Source: Nitratireductor sp. GISD-1A_MAKvit
GTDB lineage: Bacteria; Pseudomonadota; Alphaproteobacteria; Rhizobiales; Rhizobiaceae
Length of the DNA stretch: 64,000 bases
Direction: 5' to 3'
NCBI RefSeq assembly: GCF_040819555.1
Contig: NZ_CP161920.1
Coordinates: 1,983,001-2,047,000 of the forward strand
The stretch's first letter is position 1. Each line of letters opens with the position of its first letter. Shown here in pieces: positions 8,039-16,614 of the stretch. The translations under genes were made by a program, and so were the position numbers. Below the pieces are notes generated by a model. The model searched no databases, was not told the DNA's origin, and saw only the letters and a program-made list of their open reading frames with translations.

Positions 8039-9371
8039 ATGCTCGCCGCTCTCCGCAAATATCTGCCGGGCGCGAAACGCCGCAACGACGTCACCCGCGC
8101 TGTCAATGCCGCGTCCGAGGCGTGGCCGGATGCGCCAAGCGCGGTGTCCGGCGCTGCCGATTACCGGCAAGCGGCGCAGACCGTGGCTCAGCGTGTTGCG
8201 GGGCTATACGTGAACGATAGCGTCGCGCGGTCAGCCGTAGAATTGCTAATTTCTCAAATTGCCGGGACAGGCGTGCGGCTGAACACTGCCGATAACGAGC
8301 TGGACGCGGCTTTCAATGAGGCGCGGCTTGATCCTTCCCGGCGGCTCAGCTCGACAGCTATCCAGCGCGCCGCCATGCGGTCATGGGCGCTGACTGGCGA
8401 GGTGCTCGGAATCCACCGCGTCGTCGGTGCCGCCTATGCGTTCCAATTGCTTGATCCTGAACAATTGGACCGCTCCCGGAATGAAATTCGTGCCGACGGC
8501 GGCTCGATTGTCGCTGGCGTCGAAACAGACGCGCGCGGCGTTGTCGTGGCCTATTGGATTCTTCCCGACGCGCCGACCGCGCCGTTTGCGACCATCACAG
8601 CCTCCGAGCGATTCGACGCAGAGGACGTGGTGCACGTCTTCGAGGCCGAGTTTCCCGGTCAAGTGCGGGGCATGTCACCGCTTGTGGCGGCGCTGCCGGT
8701 TCTGAATCAGGCTTCCATTGCAGTCGAAGCGCGGCTGAAACAGTTGCAGGTCGCTGCCATGCTCTCTGTGATCCTGACTTCGGCTGACGGCAGTGACTCC
8801 TTCGACGGAGACCCAAATCCGAGCTTGGAGCCAGGAGCTGTCTTGAGAGCTAGGCCCGGTGAATCTGTTTCCGTAGTCAACGGGCCACAAAGCCCGGAGT
8901 TCGGCGAGTTCCTGAAGGCGCTATACCGCCAGATTGCTGCATCCATTGGCACGACTTACGAGGCATTGGCCGCAGATTTAGAGGGCACGAATTATTCAAG
9001 CTTTCGGGGCGGTGACTTAGTCGCGCGGCGCAAGGCCGAGGCTCGCCGCAAGGTGCTGCTGATCGAAGGCTTGCTTGAGCCGGTTTACTCGCGCTGGATT
9101 GCCGTCGAGCGATTAGCTGGCCGCACCGTCGCCGATGAGGCCCGCAAGCTGGGTGGAACCCGGTTGGCAGGAGATTGACCCGCTGAAATCAGCCACCGCC
9201 GACATTGCGCTTGTCGAATCCGGCCTGAAATCCCGCCGCGAAGTGATTGCCGCGCGTGGCCGCGATTTTGATGCCGTCAATGCCGAGATCGAGTCTGACG
9301 AGCGTACACCCGGCGACCGCGCCAAGGCGCTGGCCGAACTGGTGGCGAAAGGTGAAGAAAATGACGAATAA
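8039..9371 (+). CDS. Portal protein, lambda family, frameshifted as given
   Basis: Forms the dodecameric DNA channel at the capsid vertex. The first 370 residues match lambda-type portals (LISQIAGTGVRLN; VVHVFEAEFPGQVRGMSPL; EGTNYSSFRGG). The frame then ends early at 9178, while the expected C-terminus (SWVEPGWQEIDPLKSA, then GLKSRREVIAARGRD) continues in another frame to 9371. Removing one C from the CCC at 9141-9143 (context GAGGCCCGC) restores a continuous 443-residue protein. The end overlaps the protease/capsid ATG at 9361. It is somewhat shorter than lambda gpB (533), as in many rhizobial phages. Confidence 0.86.
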
Positions 9372-11169
9372 GATTCTCCGTTTTCAGGCTGAATTGAAGC
9401 CCAATTCATATGACGCTGTGAACCGCACGGGCGAAGCCGTCATAGCCACCGACCGCGTGATTGAGGGCGTCCGCATTGACTTCGATGCGTTCTTTTCTGG
9501 CGGATTGCCGAAGGCCCTGCCATTGCAGCCTGACCATGTGAATAGCGTCCTGCAAAAGCGGGGCGAATGGCGCGACCTGCGAGTTGAGAGCGGCAAGGAC
9601 GGCATTAAGCGGCTTGTCGGACGCTTCACACTTTCCAAGCGCGCTGACAATGAGCCGCTTCACACGATGCTGGTTGAGGGAATGCTGCGGCATATCTCAG
9701 TAGGCTTCGCGGTTCGCAAATGGCGCACCGAAACAGATGCAACAACGGGCAAGAAAACGCGCGTCGCGGTTCAGGGAAATCTGATCGAGGCGTCATTCGT
9801 GAACAATCCGGCGGATGAACTCGCCGAGGTAAGAGGTGCTTCTATGCCTGAAAACAACACGACTCCCGCTCCGGCGGAAACCCAGGTGGAAACCGCGACT
9901 GTGGAGCGCATGAGCGCCGAGCAGTTTGACACGGTATGCCGTGCCGCTGGCGTGGCCGACAATATCCGCGAAGCGTTGCGGGAATCCCCTGCCGACGATA
10001 CCGAACGTATGAGGCTGGCTCTGGCTTCCGTCGAGCGGTCACAGCCGACCGTGCGCACGGTGCGCCAGCCGCACAACGACGCCACGCTCGACAATCCCGC
10101 TGTCCTGCGAAACGCTGTGATCGAGTTCTACGACACCGTGAATCGCGGCGAGGCTCCCACGGGTCAGGCCGCCGAGGTCTTCGCACAGGGCGAGCGCGCG
10201 CTTGCTGAGCGACTCTGCCGCAATGCAGGCATCAGCACACTTGGGCTCTCGGACTCAGAGGTGATGCGCCGTGCGGCAACCACGAGCGACTTCCCCCAGA
10301 TTGCAGGCGGGACGTTCAATCTGGCGATGCGCCGTGAAATGCAGGCCGCTGAGGCTCCCATTGCCGGGCTCTTTGGCCGGGATACCGTGTCGAGCTTTAA
10401 TGCTGAGACCCGGGCGCTGGCCGATTGGACAAGCCTCGCAATCGCCGACCGGCTCGAAAATGGCCACTACAAGCATTCGTTCATTCACGAGAGCGGAGAG
10501 ACCGTCTCCGTCGCCATGATCGGCGGGATCACGTCGAAGTCCTACGAGCTGACAATCAACGCTGGCTCTCGCCTTGGGAACGATGGCGTGCAGTTCGGCA
10601 AGCGCATGGCCGCCGAAATCGCCGACCGACAGGTGGCATTTGTCGAGCAGGCTAGCCATGCCGGGCCGACCATGAGCGATAGCAAAGCGGTCTTCGACGC
10701 CAGCCGCAACAACGCCAAAACCTTCACGCTGGACGGCTCCACCGAAATCAGCCAGCTGATGGCGCTGCGGTCGGATATGGCCAAACGCAAAGGCGCAGGC
10801 GATGTGATGATTGGCGTCTACCCGACTCACTGGCTTGTGCATTCCGACTTTGAAGAAGCCGCCCTGAAACTTCTGGCGGCTGTGCAGGCAAGCGCCGTTG
10901 CAGACGTGAACCCGCTGGCTGGCAAGCTTCAGGTCGTTGTGGAGCCGCGTCTGAGCGATCCGAACAAATCGTGGCTGGTCGCCGATCCGGCCAAGATGGA
11001 CGGTGCCGTCCGCGTGTTCTTGCAGGGGCAGGAAGCCCCGTTCACAGATAGCCGCGTGAACTTCGAGACTGATGCTGTGCAGTTCAAGATTCGCCACCCC
11101 TTCGGCCTTGGTTGGCTTGAGTGGCGATCCTGGACTCGGCTCGATCACGCTGCCGGCGGGGGCGGCTAA
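9361..11169 (+). CDS. Prohead protease fused to major capsid protein
   Basis: 602 residues in one frame. Residues 1-160 resemble HK97/Mu-type prohead proteases: the histidine in LPLQPDHVNSVL and the serine in LRHISVGFAVRKW are the likely catalytic residues. A proline/threonine-rich linker follows (PENNTTPAPAETQ, from about residue 162), then a Mu-like major head subunit (from about residue 250; QIAGGTFNLAMRREMQAAEA and PFGLGWLEWRSWTRLDHA). Fusions of this kind are known in rhizobial prophages. An in-frame ATG at 9844 could give a separate shorter product. The ATG at 9361 overlaps the portal end, and the stop overlaps the next start. Confidence 0.88.
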   Translation: MTNKILRFQAELKPNSYDAVNRTGEAVIATDRVIEGVRIDFDAFFSGGLPKALPLQPDHVNSVLQKRGEWRDLRVESGKDGIKRLVGRFTLSKRADNEPLHTMLVEGMLRHISVGFAVRKWRTETDATTGKKTRVAVQGNLIEASFVNNPADELAEVRGASMPENNTTPAPAETQVETATVERMSAEQFDTVCRAAGVADNIREALRESPADDTERMRLALASVERSQPTVRTVRQPHNDATLDNPAVLRNAVIEFYDTVNRGEAPTGQAAEVFAQGERALAERLCRNAGISTLGLSDSEVMRRAATTSDFPQIAGGTFNLAMRREMQAAEAPIAGLFGRDTVSSFNAETRALADWTSLAIADRLENGHYKHSFIHESGETVSVAMIGGITSKSYELTINAGSRLGNDGVQFGKRMAAEIADRQVAFVEQASHAGPTMSDSKAVFDASRNNAKTFTLDGSTEISQLMALRSDMAKRKGAGDVMIGVYPTHWLVHSDFEEAALKLLAAVQASAVADVNPLAGKLQVVVEPRLSDPNKSWLVADPAKMDGAVRVFLQGQEAPFTDSRVNFETDAVQFKIRHPFGLGWLEWRSWTRLDHAAGGGG

Positions 11170-11384
11170 TGGCCACGCTGGCAGAATTGCAGAGCCGTCT
11201 TGAGGCTCTGCACAAAGCCCGTGACGGCGGTGCGCTCACGATTGAGCACGGCGACAAGCGCATAACTTATCGCTCAGACTCCGAGCTGGCCGCCGCCATT
11301 GCCGGGCTCGAAAGACGTATCGAACGCGCGAACGGCCAAGCTGCGCCGCGCGTCATCTATCCACGTATCAGCAAGGGGTACTGA
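11169..11384 (+). CDS. gpW-like head-tail connector protein
   Basis: 71 residues. A small protein with an N-terminal helix (ATLAELQSRLEALHKARDGG), a short beta hairpin (LTIEHGDKRITYRSDS) and a second helix (ELAAAIAGLERRIERA). This is the architecture of lambda gpW, which plugs the portal after packaging and forms the tail-docking site. The ATG at 11169 overlaps the capsid stop (TAATG). If the element is a satellite, this protein would define the interface to a helper's tails. The family call rests on size, order and secondary structure, not on strong motifs. Confidence 0.7.
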   Translation: MATLAELQSRLEALHKARDGGALTIEHGDKRITYRSDSELAAAIAGLERRIERANGQAAPRVIYPRISKGY

Positions 11385-11387
11385 CCT

Positions 11388-11708
11388 ATGCGTAATTACA
11401 TTCAGCCGGGCGACACGCTCGACCTTACCGCACCTGCCGGGGGCGTCCAGTCGGGGCAGATCTTGAAGATTGGCGATCTGGTGGGCGTCGCGTCCACTGA
11501 TGCCGCCGAAGGCCACAAGGTGGCCGTAGCCGTCGAAGGCGTGTTCTCGCTGCCCAAGGAAACAGGAACCGGGCTCTCTGAAGGAGCCAAAGCCTACTGG
11601 ACCGGCTCCGAGATCAGCGGCACCGCGAGCGGCAACACGCTCTGCGGCCATGTGATCGAAGCGGCAAGCGCCGGGGCTGTCACCGTAAAGGTGCGGCTGT
11701 CTAACTAG
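11388..11708 (+). CDS. DUF2190 family capsid-associated protein
   Basis: 106 residues, small and beta-rich. The pattern IQPGDTLDLTAPAGGVQSGQ, then VGVASTDAAEGHKVAVAVEG and SEGAKAYWTGSEI, is typical of DUF2190 proteins. These follow major capsid genes in many prophages and are considered decoration or spike-like proteins. It starts 3 bp after the gpW-like gene and is the last morphogenesis gene of the element. No tail gene follows. The exact structural role is not known for the family. Confidence 0.85.
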   Translation: MRNYIQPGDTLDLTAPAGGVQSGQILKIGDLVGVASTDAAEGHKVAVAVEGVFSLPKETGTGLSEGAKAYWTGSEISGTASGNTLCGHVIEAASAGAVTVKVRLSN

Positions 11709-11717
11709 TTCCCCTGT

Positions 11718-11744
11718 GCCCGGCGTCTTTGCGGTTCGCCGGGC
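11718..11744 (+). terminator. Stem-loop after the head genes
   Basis: A perfect 8-bp stem, GCCCGGCG at 11718-11725 and CGCCGGGC at 11737-11744, with an 11-base loop, lies just after the DUF2190 stop. There is no U-tract, so it may be a Rho-assisted terminator or attenuator separating head genes from the integrase pair. Confidence 0.4.
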
Positions 11745-11850
11745 GCGCAACGGGGCGGCCGTTTCCTCCTGTTCGCGGCCGCAATGCGCCTTCCCGTCGA
11801 GATTCCGCCCTCGCCACGGCGCACCCCTTTAACACTTGCGGATTCTGGAC

Positions 11851-12030
11851 GTGGCGAATCGACCTGCACCATATACCCAAGCTGATGTGACCCGCGCTGT
11901 GAAAGGCGCGGTCGCCGCTGGCTTGAAGGTGCGTGAGGTGATCGCCACGGCGGAGGGCATCCGAGTCATATGCTACGAAGGCGAGAACGAGAAACGCCAA
12001 GGCAGTGACTGGGATGAGGTTCTAGAATGA
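11851..12030 (+). CDS. Small conserved protein upstream of integrase
   Basis: About 59 residues starting at a GTG (VANRPAPYTQADVTRAVKGA); a TTG at 11836 is a possible longer start. Similar short proteins with a PAxxTQADVxRAxKG start and a WDEVL end commonly sit directly before tyrosine integrases in rhizobial prophages. Size and position suggest an integrase accessory factor or excisionase, but no HTH is obvious and the function is unproven. Its TGA overlaps the integrase ATG at 12027, so the two are translationally coupled. Confidence 0.7.
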   Translation: MANRPAPYTQADVTRAVKGAVAAGLKVREVIATAEGIRVICYEGENEKRQGSDWDEVLE

Positions 12031-13106
12031 AACGCCGCAATCCGTACCCCGGCTTAACCCGCGTCATAGACCGGCATAAAAAGGTTCGCTGGCGGTTCCG
12101 CATGAAGGGTAAGCCGTCCTGCTATATCCATGGCGAATATGGCTCCAAAGAGTTCGAACGCAATTATGCCGCTGCTCTGAAGGGCGAAAAGCCCGAAGCT
12201 GCCTCCACCGCACCGCGAGGCACGTTTTCGTGGTTGATTGAGCAATACAAGCGCACGCCGGAGTTTCACGCTATCGGAAGCGTCTACAAGCGCAATCTGA
12301 CGTTGGAGCTAGACCGTTTCCGGCGGGAGCACGGCGACAAGACTGTAGCCGGGCTGCGACCGCACCATGTCGAGGCTTTGATTGCGAAACGGGCTGAAAC
12401 GCCGGCTGCGGCAAATAAGCTGCTCAAACTGATAAGGCGGCTGTGCCGCTTTGCCGTGCGGCGCGGTGTCATTCCCACCGACCCGACCTTTGGCGTGAAA
12501 GGCTTCAAGACGAATCCGCACGGCTATCACACGTGGACGGATGCTGAGATTGCGCAATTCGAAGCGCACCACGGGCTTGAGAGCAAAGCAGTGCTGGCTA
12601 TGCGCCTTATGCTCTACACGGGCGCTGCACGGCAGGATGCCGCCGCGATGGGCTGGCAGAATGTCAAAGGCGACCGGATTGTGTATCGCCGAGGGAAGAC
12701 GGGCGAAGAAGCCGACATACCGATTCACCCTGACTTGTGGGCGGTGCTTTCACTGGTGCCTGCCGATCAGCTGCTTTTTGTCATCCACGGCAAAGGGCGC
12801 GCCTACAATGCGCCGACCTTCGGAAACTGGTTTCACAAAATGTGCGCGGAGGCGGGCTTGCCGCATTGTTCGCCGCATGGGCTGCGCAAGGCCGGTGCCA
12901 CAAGGCTTGCGAATGCCGGTGCCACCGAGTTCGAGATTATGGCGTTCCTGGCACACAAGACCCCGACCGAGGCCAAGACCTACACGAAGCGCGCCAACCG
13001 GGCAAAGCTCGGTGACTCGGGCATGAAAAAGCTCATGACGGTGTCCAACCCTGTTGTTAGGTTGGACATTCATCGCTCTAACGATTTGATTCGAAAGGAG
13101 AAATAA
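12027..13106 (+). CDS. int: Tyrosine recombinase / phage integrase
   Basis: 359 residues; would catalyse integration into and excision from tRNA-Glu. The N-terminal arm-binding/core-binding part begins NPYPGLTRVIDRHKKVRWRF. Catalytic residues are visible: the first arginine in LYTGAARQDAA, then HGLRKAGATRLA (H and R), a second histidine in FLAHKTPTEA, and the tyrosine in KTYTKRANRA. It lies at the right end next to attR and reads toward it. Its stop TAA (13104-13106) is directly followed by an ATG that, in the circular form, begins the primase. The last codons also contain the AAGGAG ribosome site for that gene. Confidence 0.95.
   Translation: MKRRNPYPGLTRVIDRHKKVRWRFRMKGKPSCYIHGEYGSKEFERNYAAALKGEKPEAASTAPRGTFSWLIEQYKRTPEFHAIGSVYKRNLTLELDRFRREHGDKTVAGLRPHHVEALIAKRAETPAAANKLLKLIRRLCRFAVRRGVIPTDPTFGVKGFKTNPHGYHTWTDAEIAQFEAHHGLESKAVLAMRLMLYTGAARQDAAAMGWQNVKGDRIVYRRGKTGEEADIPIHPDLWAVLSLVPADQLLFVIHGKGRAYNAPTFGNWFHKMCAEAGLPHCSPHGLRKAGATRLANAGATEFEIMAFLAHKTPTEAKTYTKRANRAKLGDSGMKKLMTVSNPVVRLDIHRSNDLIRKEK
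13043..13067. repeat. GTCCAACC inverted repeat near attR (candidate integrase arm sites)
   Basis: GTCCAACC at 13043-13050 and its complement GGTTGGAC at 13060-13067 lie within the end of int. A third copy, GTCCAACC at 2423-2430, lies just inside attL. In the circular form they flank the core at about 64 and 35 bp, as arm-type sites do. Confidence 0.5.
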
Positions 13107-13109
13107 ATG
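13096..13109 (+). promoter_or_regulatory. Ribosome site and start codon of the split primase (used in the circle)
   Basis: AGGAG at 13096-13100, six bases, then ATG at 13107-13109, immediately after the integrase TAA. In the integrated state the ATG opens only a 15-codon frame running into the tRNA region and ending at TGA 13152-13154. Across the 17-bp core in the excised circle it reads ATG TTG TTG GCA CGC CCA, in frame with the primase at 2389. Confidence 0.8.
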
Positions 13110-13113
13110 TTGT

Positions 13114-13130
13114 TGGCACGCCCAACGGGA
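13114..13130. other. attR core (17 bp), inside the tRNA-Glu 3' end
   Basis: Identical to 2372-2388. It covers the 3' terminal 17 bases of tRNA-Glu, so integration keeps the tRNA intact on this side. Confidence 0.9.
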
Positions 13131-13189
13131 CTCGAACCCGTGTTTCCGCCGTGAAAGGGCGGCGTCCTAGACCGCTAGACGATGGGCGC
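13114..13189 (-). tRNA. tRNA-Glu (anticodon UUC)
   Basis: 76 nt with encoded CCA. Read on the minus strand, the acceptor 5' strand GCGCCCA pairs with TGGGCGT (one G-U). The anticodon stem-loop is CCGCC-CTTTCAC-GGCGG with anticodon TTC, and the T-loop is GTTCGAGTC. The 3' half is the attachment site of the element to its left, and the crossover leaves the gene whole. Integrase transcription, if it runs on, would be antisense to this tRNA. Confidence 0.96.
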
Positions 13190-13268
13190 GCTCAAGACGA
13201 GACGGCTTATAGTGAGCTTCGCGGCGCAGGGCAACCCGTCTTGTGATAGTTCTATGCTTTTTTGCAGA

Positions 13269-14400
13269 TTATTTTCTGCGACGGCAGCGCCAGTTCCAGT
13301 CACGCTCGGGTCCAACGTCCACATGAACGGACTTTGTGTGGCAATAAGTGCCCACACCACCACGGCCCGGCATGGATCTGACAAACTTTGCCAGCTCCCA
13401 TTTGCTGACCCCCGCAATCTGAATGTCGGCTGCGGCGCAATACATGTGAAGCGATTTGCGGGCTCCGCGTACGCGCCGGTTGTAGCTGGGGCTCCGGTAG
13501 CCCGAGGTGACGACGATTCGTTTTCCGTAATGGCGTTCGATCGCCTTCAGCATCCCCACCAGGGCAGGCTTGAGACAAGCGGTATCGACGCTTTCGCGCT
13601 GTTTGAGAAGGCCGTTAGGCGTGAGGCGCGCCATGCCTGCTGCCGAAGCAACCTGATAGGCGGGCTCTTCTTCGTAGATGTCGGCATCCGCATCGCTGCT
13701 GCCGGATTTGCTGGAAAACTCGAAGAGGCTCTCGCCCTTGCGCACGCCGGGGAGTGCTGCTCCCATATTGACCGAGGGCCTGGACGGGCTTGGCATCGGA
13801 AGCGTTCGCTGCGAGGACGACTTTTCCATTCGGTTTCGGCTGGGTGCTTCCGGAGCCAATGAGCGGACGGGTTGCCCTGTCCGCCGCTTTCGCGGACTGC
13901 TGTTCGTGGGCAGAGAAAAAAGCTGAGAGAAAACTCTGTTTCTGGGCGTTTTCCAGCTCTGCATTGCTGGCGGATGCCGAATCAGTTTCCGCAGTCGTGT
14001 CAGTTTCGCTGGCGGACGCCGTTTCTGCCACCGGTGCATCTTCTGGCATCGGAGAGTTTTCAGCCTCCGCAACTTCGGTTGCAGCTTCCGCGCTCACGTC
14101 CGCCACTTGAACGCTCTCGGCTTCTTCAACGTCGCCGCCGGCTGTCATCTGACTGGCCTGCTGCTCGCCCGGGCGCCCGGTAGGCAGGGGGATGGCGGTT
14201 TGGGAGGAAATGTCCTCTTCCCCCGGTGCCGATGCGATGAGATCGATGTCGCTGGCTGACGAATCCGTTTCGGTCGCTCCCGCCTGAAGGCTTGCCGAAG
14301 CGAGGCCGAGTTGTGCAGCGGGGTCGGAGGTGGAGGAGCACGATGCGAGAAACAAAGCACACATCAAACTGGCCAGACCCAGATGGCCACAACCGGTCAT
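13269..14400 (-). CDS. Secreted lipoprotein with M15-type peptidase domain, frameshifted as given
   Basis: The N-terminus (ATG 14400) has a signal peptide with lipobox LASC, then an acidic Ala/Ser/Glu-rich low-complexity region of about 150 residues. The C-terminal domain lies in another frame: VVTSGYRSPSYNRRV, SLHMYCAAADIQI and HVDVGP give the S-x-H-x(5)-D and H-x-D zinc ligands of M15/DUF882 (YcbK-like) D-Ala-D-Ala-type peptidases. Removing one G from the GGG at 13776-13778 (minus strand CAGGCCCTC) joins them into about 376 residues. A likely role is trimming peptidoglycan at the outer membrane. A TTG at 14436 is a less likely start. Confidence 0.8.
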
Positions 14401-14669
14401 CGTCGCGAAACGTTTATTGCGCTTGTCCTCCTGCAAAAGAAATGTGCCCCCTCAGACAAATGGATCGTAAACCGAAGTAAATTTACCGCATAAGAATGGC
14501 CAAGTGACTGTCTTGCCTACGAATCTCAATCTCGACCACGCGGTTGTGTATAGGCTTTATGAAGGTAATGAGGCAAGAACGTGTTTCCGGCAAACAATAT
14601 GCCAAAGCGACAGGGGCGCCTCTAAAAGCATTGTTTCAGTCTGTCACAACAGGTGATGTTATGCGTCGA

Positions 14670-16500
14670 TCAAGCCCGGACCCTGACATACTCACCGGGA
14701 GCGGGGCCCAGCGTCTTTCTTGACTTGGGGACTTGCCTTGCCTTCGCTTTGGACTTGTCCTGGTTGACGATCCAGGCATGCCAGTGGGGCCACCACGAGC
14801 CGCTGTGTTCCCTTGCGCTGGCAATCCATTCCGGGAGTTCTTTCTCGGGCCGGGGACCGGTCCAGTATTGATACTTGTTCATCTCCGGCGGGTTGATGAC
14901 GCCCGCGATGTGTCCGGAGCCTGCCAGTACAAAATCGACCGGACCGCCGAAACAGCGGCTGCCATGGAACACGGACTTTGCCGGTGCGATATGGTCTTCG
15001 CGGGTTGCCAGATTGAAGACCGGTATCTTGATATCGCCCAGGTCAATCCGTTTCCCCCGTAATACCGCACGTCCCCGGGACAGATTGTTCTCAAGGTAGC
15101 AGTTGCGCAGATAATAGGAGTGATTTGCAGCGGGAAGCCGGGTTGAGTCGGAATTCCAGTAGAGCAGATCGAAGGGCAGGGGAGCCCGACCGCGTAGGTA
15201 GTTGTTGACCACGTAGGGCCATATCAGGTCGCCGGCGCGGAGCATGTTGAATGCGGTCGCCATGCGGGTCGCCTCGAGATAGCCGCGCTTTTGCATTGCC
15301 TCATCGAGGGCCTTCACCTGATCTTCGTCGACGAAGACCTTGAGATCGCCGGCAAACGTGAAATCCACCTGTGTCGTGAGAAGGGTTGCAGAAGCGATTC
15401 GCCTGTCGTTCTGGGATGCCATCAACGCCAGGCCGGCAGCCAGCAGAGTACCGCCGACGCAATACCCCATCGCGTTCACTTCTTTCTCGCCGGTTGTCGC
15501 TTCGATTGTCTCAAGCGCGAACCGGACCCCCTTGTCGATATAGTCTGCCCAGTCGAGGCGCGCATGGCGTTCGTCGGGATTGACCCATGAAATGACAAAA
15601 ACCGTATGCCCCTGTTCGACGGCCCCAGCGGATGAAGGAGCGTTTCGGATTGAGATCGAGGATGTAGAATTTGTTGATCCAGGGTGGAACGATGAGGAGC
15701 GGACGCTTCAGGACGTTCTTGGTGACAGGAGCATATTGAAGAACTTCGACCAGTTCGTTGCGCGCCACCACTTTTCCGGGGGTTGTGGCAATGTTCTCTC
15801 CTACCTCAAAACCCGCGCTGTCGGATTGTCTGAGTTTCAGATCACCCTTGCCGGCAGCGATGTCTTCAGCGAGCATGCGCATCCCGCGCACCAGGTTTTC
15901 GCCGTTGCTTGCCATGGTCTCGCGGTAAAGCTCTGGGTTTGTAAGGAGAAAATTTGAAGGCGATAGAGCCTGGCTTATCTGCTCCACGTAAAAGCGCGCC
16001 TTGTGGCGTGTTGGTTCATCGAGACCGTCGGCGCCTTCCACAAGGTCGGCAGCCCAGCGTGCGGTGACGAGATAGGCCTGTTTCAGAAAGCTGAAAAAGG
16101 CGTTTCGGCCCCATTCCGGGTCCTGGAAACGTTTGTCCTTTTCCGGTGCGGAAACATAGTCACTGACAGAATCCTCGCTCATACGGCGAATGGAGTTGGC
16201 CCAGATTCCCATGAATTCACCAAACAGGCGGGTCTGCGCTTCAAGCGCGCGCGCGGGGTCGCCAAGCCAGTATTCGCTGACGCGCGAAAAGGTTCGGATC
16301 ATGTCGGCAAGCGGGGCAGCAGTGATGTCGTTCGCTTCGCCATTTTCCCTTGCATCGGCCCAGCATGCGGCGGCTTTGCCAAGTTCTTCCAACGCTCGCG
16401 CGAAGTTTTGCGCAAGACGTTCGGGATCCTTTGCGAGATACTGATTTACCGTTGTTTCAGAATGGTTTTCTGCGCTGTTGGTCTGCTTTTCTGGAGCCAT
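14670..16500 (-). CDS. phaC: Class I poly(3-hydroxyalkanoate) synthase, frameshifted as given
   Basis: Polymerises 3-hydroxyacyl-CoA into storage polyester. The N-terminal two-thirds include DPEWGRNAFFSFLKQAYL and the alpha/beta-hydrolase start PLLIVPPWINKFYILDL. The C-terminal part in another frame has the lipase-like box GYCVGG with the nucleophilic cysteine, the aspartate in REDHIAP and the histidine in GSGHIAGVINPP. One extra base in the CCCC at 15623-15626 (minus strand TGGGGCCGT) separates them; without it the product is 609 residues, normal for class I. The chosen start MAPEKQTN is at 16500, with an ATG at 16533 as alternative. It is divergent from the lipoprotein and aminotransferase genes. 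No phaA or phaB is nearby. Confidence 0.9.
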
Positions 16501-16614
16501 AATCTGCGCCTGCAACCTGAACGCGCCTTTCATGGGGCGCGGTGTTAACGTAATCTCGCGGGATGCTGACCCCGCCACCATCATGCATGGTAGTGGCTCA
16601 AATCGGAAGAGAAT

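Larger units (their letters stand above)
2372..13113. mobile_element. Integrated 10.7 kb capsid-forming phage satellite in tRNA-Glu
   Basis: Bounded by identical 17-bp cores at 2372-2388 and 13114-13130, which match the 3' end of tRNA-Glu including CCA. The integrase sits at the right end. All 11 genes read rightward and most overlap or nearly touch: primase, helicase, small and large terminase, regulator, portal, protease/capsid fusion, gpW-like connector, DUF2190, a small protein, integrase. There are no tail, lysis, holin or recognisable repressor genes. That gene set (integration, replication, packaging, head) resembles capsid-forming phage-inducible chromosomal islands, which borrow tails from a helper phage; this is inference. 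A reduced prophage remnant is the alternative, but no gene looks decayed apart from two GGCC-run frameshifts that also occur across host genes. Confidence 0.85.

Noticed and set aside
2372..13113. Complete active prophage
   Set aside because: No tail, lysis or repressor genes, and only 10.7 kb; a satellite or reduced element fits better.
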